Shown piece by piece: positions 45,206 to 53,949 of a stretch of DNA of 64,000 nucleotides (positions within the stretch are counted from its first letter, which is position 1; the number at the start of each line of letters is the position of its first letter). Source of the stretch: Streptomyces ipomoeae 91-03 (GTDB taxonomy: Bacteria; Actinomycetota; Actinomycetes; Streptomycetales; Streptomycetaceae); the NCBI RefSeq assembly GCF_000317595.1, contig NZ_AEJC01000173.1, positions 1 through 64,000 of the forward strand, read 5' to 3'. Under the pieces are notes generated by a model, which was not told where the DNA came from, searched no databases, and saw only the letters and a list, made by a program, of their open reading frames with translations. The translations under genes and the position numbers were made by a program.

Positions 45206-46213
45206 TCAGACCGGCGCCGCCAGCTCCCCCGTTCCCAGCTCGCCGGTGCCCAGCTCGCCCGCGCCCAGGAGCGCCTCCCCGTACTGCTCCGACGCCCACC
45301 CCGGCCGGTAGACGGTGTCGAGGTAACGCTCGCCGAGGTCGGGGGCCACGGCGACCGCCATGACATCGGGGGTGCCGTTGCGGTTCAGCCAGTCGACGGC
45401 GCCGCTGACGACCGTGCCGGTGGAGCCGCCGAACAGGAAGCCGCGCCGGGCCATGAGATGGCAGGCCCGTACGGTGTCGGCCTCCTCCACGCGTACGACG
45501 TCGTCCACGTACGACGGGTCGAGCAGCGGGGGTGTCACGCTGGTGCCGAGGCCCGGGATCATCCGGCGGCCCGGAACCCCGCCGAAGGCCACCGAGCCCG
45601 CGCTGTCCACCGCCACGATCAGCACCCGGCGCCGCCGTTCCCAGAACCACTGGGCGCAGCCCATCAGCGTCCCCGAGGTGCCGACCCCCACGAACAGCAC
45701 GTCGAGACGCGGGAACTGCCGGGCGATGGCGGGCGCGGTGGTGCGGTAGTGCGCCCGCCAGTTGGCCTGGTTGGTGTACTGGTCCAGCCACACATACCGC
45801 TCGTCGGCGGCGCACAGCGCGCGGACGTACGCGATCCGGGCGCCCAGGAAGCCGCCGATCGGGTCCGGCTCGGTGATGACGTGCACCCGGCTGTCCAGCG
45901 CCTCCATCAGCCGCTTGGTCGCCGGATTGCAGCGGGCGTCGGTCACGCACAGAAACCGGTAGCCCCGGCTCGCCGCGATCATGCTCAGCGCGACGCCCAG
46001 GTTCCCGGACGAGGACTCGACAAGGGTCGAGCCCGGCCTGAGCCGCCCGTCCCGTTCGGCGGCCCGCACCATCTCGGTCGCGGCCTTGAGCTTGATCGAG
46101 CCGGCGAAGTTGAAGCCCTCGCACTTCAGGAAGAGCTTGTGGCCGACGACCTGGCGCAGATCGACGTACAGCTCCTCCTCGTTGAAGTCCGTGGGAACGG
46201 ATATGACTGGCAC
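45206..46213 (-). CDS. sbnA: SbnA-like PLP enzyme for 2,3-diaminopropionate synthesis
   Basis: 335 aa from GTG with AGGGGGG at 6 nt. Cysteine-synthase fold; K41 in NFAGSIKLKAA is the PLP Lys, and ESSSGNLGVALS is the phosphate/substrate loop. SbnA joins O-phospho-L-serine and L-glutamate to give N-(1-amino-1-carboxyl-2-ethyl)-glutamate (ACEGA), which SbnB cleaves to L-Dap. The pairing with the adjacent sbnB-type gene is the main evidence against an ordinary cysteine synthase. The C-terminus has a GTGEL triple repeat (ALLGAGELGTGELGTGEL). Confidence 0.88.
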   Translation of the reverse strand: MPVISVPTDFNEEELYVDLRQVVGHKLFLKCEGFNFAGSIKLKAATEMVRAAERDGRLRPGSTLVESSSGNLGVALSMIAASRGYRFLCVTDARCNPATKRLMEALDSRVHVITEPDPIGGFLGARIAYVRALCAADERYVWLDQYTNQANWRAHYRTTAPAIARQFPRLDVLFVGVGTSGTLMGCAQWFWERRRRVLIVAVDSAGSVAFGGVPGRRMIPGLGTSVTPPLLDPSYVDDVVRVEEADTVRACHLMARRGFLFGGSTGTVVSGAVDWLNRNGTPDVMAVAVAPDLGERYLDTVYRPGWASEQYGEALLGAGELGTGELGTGELAAPV

Positions 46214-46259
46214 TGCGGCCCCCCTGGTTGTGCAATGTCGTGCGGCTGCGTCCGGCCGG

Positions 46260-47306
46260 TCAGCCGTACCGGCGCAGCTCGTGGAAGAAGTCGTCCACGA
46301 TCCGCAGCCCGCCCCCGCGGGCCACCTCGTCGTGGACATAACCGCCGACCGCGAGGTCGAGGACCCCGAGGCCGAAGGGCGAGAAGACCACCGGACGGTC
46401 CGCCGGCACGGTCGCCCGGCCGATGAGCACGTCGTGGAGCGTTCCGTCGAGGAAGTCCCGTCCGCCGGTGAGCTGTTCGGCCAGATGCGGCGACGTCGCG
46501 GCCTTCAGACAGTGCTCGACGTCGTCGACGAAGTTCGCCGACGCCAGCAGCACCTCGGGCGCGAGATCGCGCAGCGACACATGCAGCACCAGCGGGTTGT
46601 GCGCGAACCACTTCGGCTCGTGGACATGCGGCTCCGCCGCGATCGTCGCGAAGACCAGCAGGTCGCTCGCCCGGATCACGTCCTCGGCGGTGTCGTACAC
46701 CGTCACCCGCCCGCTCGCCTCGGACCGCTCCAGGTACCCCCGGAACCCGGCCGCGCTGTCGGCGGACAGGTCGTGCAGCCCGATCTCCTCGAACGACCAG
46801 CCGGTCGCGGCGAGGAAGGTGTGGATGTAGCGGGCGATCAGGCCCGTGCCGAGGAAGCCGACGCGGGTCGGGCGGGCACAGGACGGCGAACGGCCCGCGC
46901 TCAGCCGGTCCGCCGCCAGCGCCGCAGACGCCGCCGTCCGTGTCGCGCTGATGACCGAGGCCTCCAGGCACGCGAACGGATAGCCGGTGGTGTGGTCGTT
47001 GAGGATCAGCACGGCGGAGGCGCGGGGGAGCCCGCTCGCCGTGTTCTCCGGGAAGCTGGAGATCCACTTCAGGCCGTCCACCTGGAACTTCCCGCCCAGC
47101 GAGGCGGGCAGCGCGATGATCCGCGACGACGGACGGTCCGGGAAGCGGAGGAAGTACGACGGCGGGTTGACGGTGTCGCCCGTGTCACCGGCGCCGTGCA
47201 ACAGATAGGCGGACTCGACCAGTTCGACGATCTCCCGTTCCCGGCCCCTGAGGGCCTGCCGCACCTGGGCGCCGGAGATCACGGCGAAACCCGGAACCTC
47301 GGTCAT
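46260..47306 (-). CDS. sbnB: SbnB-like NAD-dependent ACEGA dehydrogenase (Dap-forming)
   Basis: 348 aa, ornithine cyclodeaminase/mu-crystallin family: YFLRFPDRPSSRIIALPASL, GLKWISSFPENTASGLPRAS and the NAD Rossmann motif VGFLGTGLIARYIH near residue 148. The SbnB branch oxidatively splits ACEGA into L-2,3-diaminopropionate and 2-oxoglutarate. Interestingly, the 2-oxoglutarate produced is cosubstrate of the neighbouring dioxygenase. ATG overlaps the dioxygenase stop (ATGA). Confidence 0.9.
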   Translation of the reverse strand: MTEVPGFAVISGAQVRQALRGREREIVELVESAYLLHGAGDTGDTVNPPSYFLRFPDRPSSRIIALPASLGGKFQVDGLKWISSFPENTASGLPRASAVLILNDHTTGYPFACLEASVISATRTAASAALAADRLSAGRSPSCARPTRVGFLGTGLIARYIHTFLAATGWSFEEIGLHDLSADSAAGFRGYLERSEASGRVTVYDTAEDVIRASDLLVFATIAAEPHVHEPKWFAHNPLVLHVSLRDLAPEVLLASANFVDDVEHCLKAATSPHLAEQLTGGRDFLDGTLHDVLIGRATVPADRPVVFSPFGLGVLDLAVGGYVHDEVARGGGLRIVDDFFHELRRYG

Positions 47307-48430
47307 ACGAAGCTCACCTCGTCCTTCGTGTCGGAGTCCTTGCCGTCGGAGTTCTTCACACCGGAGTTCCTCGCGCCGGAGCTCTTCGTGTCCGAGCTCT
47401 TCGCGCCGCTGCTCAGCCGGACCGGATCGGCCAGGCCCACCAGCACCTCGCGCGCCCCCTCGAAGGGCTCACGGCTGTGCGCGCAGCGGATGTTGTCGAC
47501 GAGCATCAGGTCACCGGGCCGCCACGGCTCGCGGACCGTGTGGGCCTCGTAGACCTCGTTGAGCGCCTGGACGACGTCCTCGCCGATGGGGTCGCCGTCG
47601 CCGTAACGGGTGTTGAAGGGCAGCCCGTCGGGGCCGTACAGGTCCACCAGGTACTCGCGCACCTCGGGGTCCATGGTCCACTCGCTCAGGAACGCGATCT
47701 GGTTGAACCAGCAGCGGCGGCCGGTCACCGGATGGCGCAGTACGGCGGAGCGCCGCTGCCGGGTGCGCAGGGAGCCGTCCGGCTGCCACGCGAAGTCGAC
47801 GGCGTGCGCCCGGCAGTACGCCTCGACGACGGTCCGGTCGTCGGTGCCGAAGGCCTCGGCGACCGACGCGCCGATCTCCTCGTTGTACGAGCGGGTCAGC
47901 AGCCAGCCGTCCCGCTCGAACCGCTTGGTCAACGCGGGCGGCAGCGCGGCGAGTACGGCCTCGGCGTCGGCGACCCCCGTCGCCCCGCCCTCCTCGGCGG
48001 CCCGCAGACAGGCGAAGAGCATCAGGCCGGGGAACTCCACCGCGTAGCTCAGTTCGTGATGTGTGCACATCGGTTGGCTCGACGGCCACGCCGTCGAGGA
48101 GTACACGCCGTCCGCGTATGTCCGCCGGGGTGCGAAGGCTTCCCTCTCGCTCATCAGCTTGTCGGTCAACTGCCGGAAGACCGCGCCGACTTGGTTCGCG
48201 TCACGCAGACCGAGCCCCCGTACGAGGACCGCGCCGTGCTCGGCGACGACCAGCCGCAGGGTGTCCCGGTGTTCCGCCGCCCAGTGGACCGGATCGGTGC
48301 CGGGGGAGACGGGCAGCAGCGCGGGCCTGGCGGGGGAGAGGTCCAGGTCCGGCAGCGGCAGAGGAGCCGGGGAGGCCTCCGGGGCCTTGCGGCGGCGGTT
48401 CGCGAAGCCGCGGCGGCTGAGGAAGCTCAT
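47303..48430 (-). CDS. Fe(II)/2-oxoglutarate-dependent dioxygenase (TauD/SyrP-like)
   Basis: 375 aa. Facial-triad ligands H124-x-E126 (MCTHHELSY) and H318 (DNIRCAHSREPFEGARE), with Arg327 set to bind 2-oxoglutarate. HxE instead of HxD is seen in SyrP-type hydroxylases that act on amino acids, often while bound to an NRPS carrier. Predicted to hydroxylate Dap, free or on the A-T protein encoded next door; not proven. An N-terminal 40-residue Arg/Pro tail and a C-terminal Ser/Lys/Asp repeat tail (about 340-375, SSGAKSSDTKSSGARNSGVK) flank the enzyme core. Start overlaps the NRPS stop (ATGA). Confidence 0.86.
   Translation of the reverse strand: MSFLSRRGFANRRRKAPEASPAPLPLPDLDLSPARPALLPVSPGTDPVHWAAEHRDTLRLVVAEHGAVLVRGLGLRDANQVGAVFRQLTDKLMSEREAFAPRRTYADGVYSSTAWPSSQPMCTHHELSYAVEFPGLMLFACLRAAEEGGATGVADAEAVLAALPPALTKRFERDGWLLTRSYNEEIGASVAEAFGTDDRTVVEAYCRAHAVDFAWQPDGSLRTRQRRSAVLRHPVTGRRCWFNQIAFLSEWTMDPEVREYLVDLYGPDGLPFNTRYGDGDPIGEDVVQALNEVYEAHTVREPWRPGDLMLVDNIRCAHSREPFEGAREVLVGLADPVRLSSGAKSSDTKSSGARNSGVKNSDGKDSDTKDEVSFV
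47320..47410 (-). repeat. 15-bp degenerate coding repeat at the dioxygenase C-terminus
   Basis: Repeated gag(t/c)tc-tt-c... units on the plus strand (seen as ggagttcttcacacc, ggagttcctcgcgcc, ggagctcttcgtgtc) encode the SS/NS-G/D-x-K/R tail. Downstream gene ends in this operon are also repetitive. Confidence 0.6.
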
Positions 48431-50871
48431 GACGACGTCCTCCGTTCGTCGATCAGCCCCGCCAGATCGGAGAGCACCGGATGCCGGGCCACGTCCTTGA
48501 GGGACACCGCCCGGTCCAGGGCGACGGCGAGCTTCACCGCCGACAGCGAGGTGCCGCCCCGGTCGAAGAAGTGGTCGTGGCGGCCGATCCGCTCCCGTGA
48601 CACCCCGAGGACGGCGGCCCACGCCACGGCCAGCCGCTCCTCGGTCGGTGTGACCGGCGATGCCCCCGACTCCCCGTCCACGGCGTCGAGCCGCTCGGCC
48701 AGCGCGGTGAGCGCCCGCCGGTCGGTCTTGCCGTTGGCGGTCAGCGGCAGGCTCTCGCGCCAGTGGAACACCGACGGCACCATGTACGCCGGCAGCGAGG
48801 CGGCCAGCCGGTCCCGCAGCACGTCACCGGAGAGCGGCCGACCGGAGTGGAAGGCCACCAGATGGGTGCCCTCGGCGACCACGACCGCGGCGTCGCGTAC
48901 GCCCTCCACCCGCAGCAGCGCGTTCTCCACCTCGCCGATCTCGATCCGGAAGCCCCGCACCTTGACCTGGGTGTCCCGGCGGCCCAGGAACTCCAGCTTG
49001 CCGTCGGGCCGCCAGCGCCCCCGGTCACCGCTGCGGTAGAGCCGTTCGCCGGGCCGGTACGGGTCGGTGGTGAACGCCTGCCGGGTGCGCTCGGGATCGT
49101 TGACGTACCCCCGGCCGACGCACACCCCGGAGAAGACGATCTCCCCCGGGGCGCCGAGCGGCACGAGGGAGAGGTGTTCGTCGACGACGTACACGCGGAC
49201 GTTGCCGACCGGCCGGCCGAGCGGTACCCGGTCCCCCTCCGGAGCCCGGTGCATCACCTCGTGGTTGGTGTCGTCCGAGGTCTCCGTCAGCCCGTAGGCG
49301 TTGACCAGCGGAATCGCCGGCTCGATGGCGAACCAGCGCTCGACCGGCTCCCGCTTCAGCGCCTCCCCGGTGACGGACACCCGGCGCAGATCGGGCAGTG
49401 CGCGCGGGCGCTGTTCGAGGTGGGCGAGGACCGCTTCGAGATACGACGGCACCACCTGGAGGACGTTCACCCGGCCGTCCGCGATCCGGTCGACGAACCG
49501 CTCGACGTCCAGGATCACCTCCTGCTCCACAAGGAGGGTCCGGCCGCCGGCGAGGGGTCCGGCCAGCAGCTGCCACAGGGAGATGTCGAAGCACTGCGGC
49601 GCGGTCTGCGCGACCACGTCCCCCTCGCCGATGCCGAGGTCGTCGAGCTTGGCGTGGATGTGGTTGACCATCCCGGCGTGCTCGCACATCGCGCCCTTGG
49701 GCTCGCCCGTCGAACCGGAGGTGAAGTAGATGTACGCGAGCCGGTCCGGCCCGATCTCCATGCCGAGGTCGGAGTCGGGGTGCGCCTCGTCGTACGCGGC
49801 CCGGACGAGCAGCCGCTGTACGCCGCTCAGCCCGGACAGGGCCTCGTCGAGCGTGGCGGTGCTGCCCTCCTCGGTGAGCACCAGCTCGCATCCGGCGCGG
49901 CTGAGGGTGCGGGCGATGCGCTCGGCCGGGAAGTGCGGCTCGATGGGCAGATACACCCCGCCGGCCTTGAACACCGCGAGGACGGCTGCCATCCAGTCCA
50001 GGTTCCGCTCGGTCACGACCGCTACGACGCCCTCGCGGCCGAGGCCCCGCACCAGCAGGGCCCGGCTGAGCTGGTTGGCGCGGGAGTTGAGTTCGCGGTA
50101 CGTCCACCGCCGGTCCCCGTGCACGGCCGCGACCGCGTCCGGATGGGCCACGACCCGCTGCTCGAACAGCTCATGCACGCGACGGTCGGGCAGTTCGCGG
50201 TACGGCCCCGCCAACCCGTCGAGCTGGAACCGGAGTTCGTCGTCGGACAACAGGCTCTGCCGCCCGTACTCGGCGTCCGGGTCGACGGCGAGCGCGGTGA
50301 GCGCGGTGACGTGGTACCCGGCGACGCGGGCGGCGCCGCTCTTGTCCAACACGTCGGTGCGGTACCGCAGCCGCAGCGCGGGCCCGTCGTCGCGGTACAC
50401 CAGCCCGACCCGCAGGACCACGTCCTCGTCGAGGTCGCCGTCCGCCCCGGTCGTGTCGAGCACGGTCTCGAACGGCGGCTCGTCCAGGCCGAGTTCGCGC
50501 CGCAGGGCGTCGACCGGGAAGTCGGCGTACGCCAGCGCGTCCGAGGTGACGCGCTGCGCCCGCGCCAGCAGGTCCCGCCAGGTGTCGCCGGGCGCGGTCG
50601 TGATCCGGCACGGCAGCAGCCGTCCGTCCTCCGACCAGCCGGTGGTGACCTCGCGCTCACCCGACAGCGCGGCGAGCACCTTCGCATGCGCCGCGAGCAG
50701 CACCCGCGCACCGTCAGGGGCCGTCGACAGCCCGCCCGGCAGCGCCACTTCGTAGGCGGCGACCCCCTTCACCGGATCGGCGCTCCACCGGGGTATCCCG
50801 GTCCGCCCCCCGGCGGTCAGCACCCCGTGCCAGAACGTGCGGGCAGCGGTGCCCGTCTCCCACTGATCCAT
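48427..50871 (-). CDS. NRPS module: partial condensation domain, adenylation, thiolation
   Basis: 814 aa from ATG after GGGGGGAG. Residues 1-200 match only the C-terminal half of a condensation domain (YADFPVDALRRELGL ... LRLRYRTDVLDKSGAARVAGYH) and lack HHxxxDG, so it cannot form bonds in the usual way. Adenylation domain about 235-720: A3 YFTSGSTGEPKG (383-393), A5 NAYGLTE, A7 YRSGDRGRW, A8 GRRDTQVKVRGFRIEIGEVE, A10 Lys715. Thiolation domain 740-814 with FFDRGGTSL, pantetheine Ser775. By alignment with GrsA I read pocket residues D-I-W-Q-S-T-A-D-D-K; the two Asp near the end suit a basic side chain such as Dap. No thioesterase. Overlaps the dioxygenase (ATGA). Confidence 0.93.
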   Translation of the reverse strand: MDQWETGTAARTFWHGVLTAGGRTGIPRWSADPVKGVAAYEVALPGGLSTAPDGARVLLAAHAKVLAALSGEREVTTGWSEDGRLLPCRITTAPGDTWRDLLARAQRVTSDALAYADFPVDALRRELGLDEPPFETVLDTTGADGDLDEDVVLRVGLVYRDDGPALRLRYRTDVLDKSGAARVAGYHVTALTALAVDPDAEYGRQSLLSDDELRFQLDGLAGPYRELPDRRVHELFEQRVVAHPDAVAAVHGDRRWTYRELNSRANQLSRALLVRGLGREGVVAVVTERNLDWMAAVLAVFKAGGVYLPIEPHFPAERIARTLSRAGCELVLTEEGSTATLDEALSGLSGVQRLLVRAAYDEAHPDSDLGMEIGPDRLAYIYFTSGSTGEPKGAMCEHAGMVNHIHAKLDDLGIGEGDVVAQTAPQCFDISLWQLLAGPLAGGRTLLVEQEVILDVERFVDRIADGRVNVLQVVPSYLEAVLAHLEQRPRALPDLRRVSVTGEALKREPVERWFAIEPAIPLVNAYGLTETSDDTNHEVMHRAPEGDRVPLGRPVGNVRVYVVDEHLSLVPLGAPGEIVFSGVCVGRGYVNDPERTRQAFTTDPYRPGERLYRSGDRGRWRPDGKLEFLGRRDTQVKVRGFRIEIGEVENALLRVEGVRDAAVVVAEGTHLVAFHSGRPLSGDVLRDRLAASLPAYMVPSVFHWRESLPLTANGKTDRRALTALAERLDAVDGESGASPVTPTEERLAVAWAAVLGVSRERIGRHDHFFDRGGTSLSAVKLAVALDRAVSLKDVARHPVLSDLAGLIDERRTSS

Positions 50872-50885
50872 CGTCTCCCCCCGAT

Positions 50886-53393
50886 TCACCGTTCTCCGGT
50901 GGTCTCCGTCGCCGGGTTCCCGCCCCACCGCGCGTGCGGCGGCATCTCCTCGCCCTTCATCAGGAAGGAGTCGGGAGCCAGCTCGGCGCCGTCACCCATG
51001 GCCACGCCGTAGTGGACGAGCGCCCCGACGCCGAGCGTGCAGCCCGCGCCGATCGTGATGTGGTCGGACTTGAAGGTGCCGTCCTCCTGCGAATGGGCCT
51101 GGATCTTGCTGCCCGCGCCCAGCGTGCAGTCGTCCCCGATCGCCGTCAGCGTCCGCTCGGTGATGTACACCCCGTCGTCGAGGACCCGCCGGCCGATCCG
51201 CACCCCCATCAGCCGCCAGACGACGTTCTTGTACGGGGTGCCGTTCAGGATGTTCAGGTATGTGTCCGAGAGCTTCCACAGCCGTTCCTGCCGCCAGAAG
51301 ACCGGGTCGTAGATGGAGCACAGCTGCGGCTGAAGCGGCCGGAACCGGGTCAGGCACCGCTCCACCAGCACGAAGTACGCCACCGAGAACACCAGCGAGG
51401 CCGGCGGAACCGCGGCGAGCGCGAGCAGTCCGACGCCGTCGTGGTGGCCGTACAGGTCATAGGCCGCGAAGCCGAGCACGGTGAGCCCGAAGGTGTGCAG
51501 CCAGCGCAGGAACAGGAACAGCCCCATCGACCGCAGGTTGTAACGGTTCTTCGCGGACAGTCGCCGGCGCAGCTCCTCACCCTCGCGCAGATGGTCGAAG
51601 CGGGTGTCACGCTCCACCGAGCGGGGGATCTCGAACGGCGGCGAGCCGAGCAGCCCGACCCCTTCACGGATCTCCCCGTCCAGTGGGACCAGCACCTTCG
51701 TCGCCAGCAGACAGTTCTCGCCGGTCCGGCCGCCGACCGGGTAGGCGATGAAGTTGCCGAGGAAGTTGCGCCCGCCGATCGCCGTCCGGGACACCCGGAA
51801 CGACGTACCGGAGTACTCGGCGTTCATGATCGACAGCCCGTCCGCGACCATCGTGCCGCTGCCGACCCGGGCCAGGAACGGCGTCTCGTGCCGCACACTC
51901 GTACCGAAGTTGGACCCGGTCTGCTCGACGCGGCCGAGGTCGTACCCGAGGGGCCTGAGGTACGGGACGATGTACGAGCTGTCGCCGCACAGCCACGTGA
52001 AGAACTTGATGTTGGTCAGCCGGGCGATCGCGCGGTGCACCGAGTAGTGGAAGCCGTACAGCGGATACGTCCGGTCCGGCCGGACCAGCGGACGCAGCAG
52101 CCGGGGCACGCCCAGCACGGCGACGGCGCCGACGACGATCGTGCCGAGGAACAGGGCCAGCGACAGCACCAGCGCCTCGACGTAGAAGCGCGCCGAGGTG
52201 ATGTGCCGCGACGCGGGGTCGAGCAGCACCTCCAGCTCCGGCGCGGCGGTGAGCAGCAGATACGCGCCGCCGATGGACAGCGGCACGTACAGCAGGAACG
52301 CCTGGACCAGGGTGGCGAGCCCGTACCCCGCCCGCCGGAGCCCGCCGCACCGGGCGGGGCCGACGCGTACATGGTCGACGTCCGTGCGCCGGGCCGGGGA
52401 GCCGTGCCAGCTCTGCGCCGACGGGACCGTGTCGCCGGTGCGCAGAGCGGAGGCGTGGCCGAGCTGGGAGCCGTCGCCCATGGCGGTGCCGATGTCGAGC
52501 ACGGTGTGCTCACCGACGAACACCTCCCGGCCGAGGGTGACGGGACCGGTCCGAATCCGCCCGGCGCGCGCCCGGTAGCACAGGAAGTAGGAGTCCTTGC
52601 GGATCACCGTGCCCGCGCCGATCGTCAGCAGATCGGTGCAGACCGGCACATGACGGCTCAGGATCGTCACACCCGGGCCGATCCGGGCGCCCAGTGCCCG
52701 CAGGTACAGCACGTACAGCGGGTTGCCGACGAACAGGACCATCGGGCTGGTGCGCAGCAGCGCCTTGACGGCCCAGAACCGCAGATACGCCGGGCCCCAC
52801 ACCGGGAAGTCCACGGGCTTCCACCGCCCGACCAGCAGCCACTTGGCGACCACCGGCAGCGCGCACAGCGCGACCAGGCCGAGCCCGCCGAAGACCACCG
52901 ACCGCAGATAGACCTCGACGACGCCGGAGCCGTCCGCGATCCACTCGTACCCCCGTGCGGAGACGGACGCGACCAGCAGGCAGTACCCGGCGAAGAGGAG
53001 CAGCTGCAGCGCCCCGCACAGCATGTACCGGGGTGTGCTGCCCGGTGCCGGCGGCTCGGCGGGCACCGGTGGGGCGGCCGGCGGCGCGGGTGCCTCGGCC
53101 AGCGCGGCGGCGAGACCGCGGAGCGTGGGGTGGCCGTAGACGTCCCGTATCGACACCGAGGGCAGATCGGGGTGCTTCCTGACCCGGGCGCAGAAATGGG
53201 CCATCGTCAGGGAGTTCGCGCCCAGATCGTCGAAGAAGTGACTGTCGACGGGCACATGTTCGATATGCGCGACGTCGCCCAGAACTTCGGCGAGCAGTCG
53301 CTCGGTGGCGGTGTACGATTCCGCCGCGTCCGGCTCGGCCCCCTGGACCTCACCTGGTTTTTCCGCCATGTGTCGTGGCGCTGGCAATGTCAT
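50886..53393 (-). CDS. Carrier domain fused to NRPS terminal membrane/hexapeptide domain (Pls C-terminus-like)
   Basis: 835 aa from ATG with GGAGA at 7 nt. Residues 25-100: peptidyl-carrier domain, HFFDDLGANSL, Ser61 for pantetheine. Residues 103-120: Pro/Ala linker. Then six predicted membrane helices (about 123-144, 161-188, 356-382, 406-428, 623-646, 653-677) alternating with three soluble left-handed-beta-helix (hexapeptide) segments (about 235-330, 500-590, 735-830). This is the architecture of the C-terminal half of epsilon-poly-L-lysine synthetase, where the soluble parts form the peptide bonds. Here the A domain is on another protein, a split version. Stop overlaps the NRPS Shine-Dalgarno region. 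First gene of the operon. Confidence 0.9.
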   Translation of the reverse strand: MTLPAPRHMAEKPGEVQGAEPDAAESYTATERLLAEVLGDVAHIEHVPVDSHFFDDLGANSLTMAHFCARVRKHPDLPSVSIRDVYGHPTLRGLAAALAEAPAPPAAPPVPAEPPAPGSTPRYMLCGALQLLLFAGYCLLVASVSARGYEWIADGSGVVEVYLRSVVFGGLGLVALCALPVVAKWLLVGRWKPVDFPVWGPAYLRFWAVKALLRTSPMVLFVGNPLYVLYLRALGARIGPGVTILSRHVPVCTDLLTIGAGTVIRKDSYFLCYRARAGRIRTGPVTLGREVFVGEHTVLDIGTAMGDGSQLGHASALRTGDTVPSAQSWHGSPARRTDVDHVRVGPARCGGLRRAGYGLATLVQAFLLYVPLSIGGAYLLLTAAPELEVLLDPASRHITSARFYVEALVLSLALFLGTIVVGAVAVLGVPRLLRPLVRPDRTYPLYGFHYSVHRAIARLTNIKFFTWLCGDSSYIVPYLRPLGYDLGRVEQTGSNFGTSVRHETPFLARVGSGTMVADGLSIMNAEYSGTSFRVSRTAIGGRNFLGNFIAYPVGGRTGENCLLATKVLVPLDGEIREGVGLLGSPPFEIPRSVERDTRFDHLREGEELRRRLSAKNRYNLRSMGLFLFLRWLHTFGLTVLGFAAYDLYGHHDGVGLLALAAVPPASLVFSVAYFVLVERCLTRFRPLQPQLCSIYDPVFWRQERLWKLSDTYLNILNGTPYKNVVWRLMGVRIGRRVLDDGVYITERTLTAIGDDCTLGAGSKIQAHSQEDGTFKSDHITIGAGCTLGVGALVHYGVAMGDGAELAPDSFLMKGEEMPPHARWGGNPATETTGER

Positions 53394-53949
53394 TTGATTT
53401 CTCCGCGACGGTATTGCGATGGAGGGCGCCCGGGGGTGAACGGGACGGCGCGCGGAATGACGGAAGGAGAGAGGGGATGGAGAGCGGTGACGGGTGTGGC
53501 GGAATTGGTCATGCCTGGTCGGAGCCTGGCGAATCCCCCGATGGACGCTGTGCCCGAGCCTGGTCCAGGTGGGTGCAGCGGAATGCAATCCGGATTCTTT
53601 CGGTACATTCACGACCAGGTCAAGTGAGGTCGGGTAATTGACGCTTTCCCATCTCTTTTCGGATCTCTTCCGACCTATCGGACCTCGTCCGCCGCCCGGC
53701 TTCAACGGGGAACTTTCCAAAGGGTGGGTGCAAACGCGATCGGACGTTCCGCTTTCGGTCGTCGAATGATTCGGCCAGCACGTCCATGACAGAAAAGGCG
53801 ATTCGGAATCACCTTTGATTTCTGCTGGGTTTCCCTTTGTTTTCTGTCCCGTGGCGCGACCGGAGGGAGGTGTGCGCACACGCGGCCCCTGCCGGGGTGA
53901 GCGGCACCGGGAGGTGAGGAGGTCGCGCGCAGACGGATACCTTTAGGGC
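53394..53949. promoter_or_regulatory. Promoter region of the Dap operon, 556 bp, AT-richer
   Basis: Divergent region clearly lower in GC than the neighbouring genes. Contains a perfect 10-bp palindrome AATCCGGATT (53587-53596) and a widely spaced inverted repeat GACAGAAAA (53788-53796) / TTTTCTGTC (53840-53848). I looked for an iron box (TTAGGTTAGGCTAACCTAA type) and a Zur box and see neither. No gene with good codon pattern on either strand. Confidence 0.55.

Noticed and set aside
45206-46213. Ordinary cysteine synthase for the sulfur operon
   Set aside because: Partnered with an SbnB-type gene, 6 kb from the sulfur operon, and with SbnA-like spacing of motifs.
42071-46426. 1451-codon open frame on the plus strand
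   Set aside because: Antisense to the GAF regulator, AidB-like, SbnA- and SbnB-like genes, all of which have recognisable domains. Long empty frames are common in DNA this GC-rich.
50934-53627. 897-codon open frame on the plus strand
   Set aside because: Antisense shadow of the carrier/membrane terminal domain gene, which has clear motifs and a ribosome site; encoded text is low-complexity Arg/Asp/Gly.
53394-53949. Iron box or Zur box for the Dap operon
   Set aside because: I searched by eye for TTAGG-type 19-bp palindromes and TGAAAATGATTTTCA-like sites and found none, so siderophore regulation is not supported.
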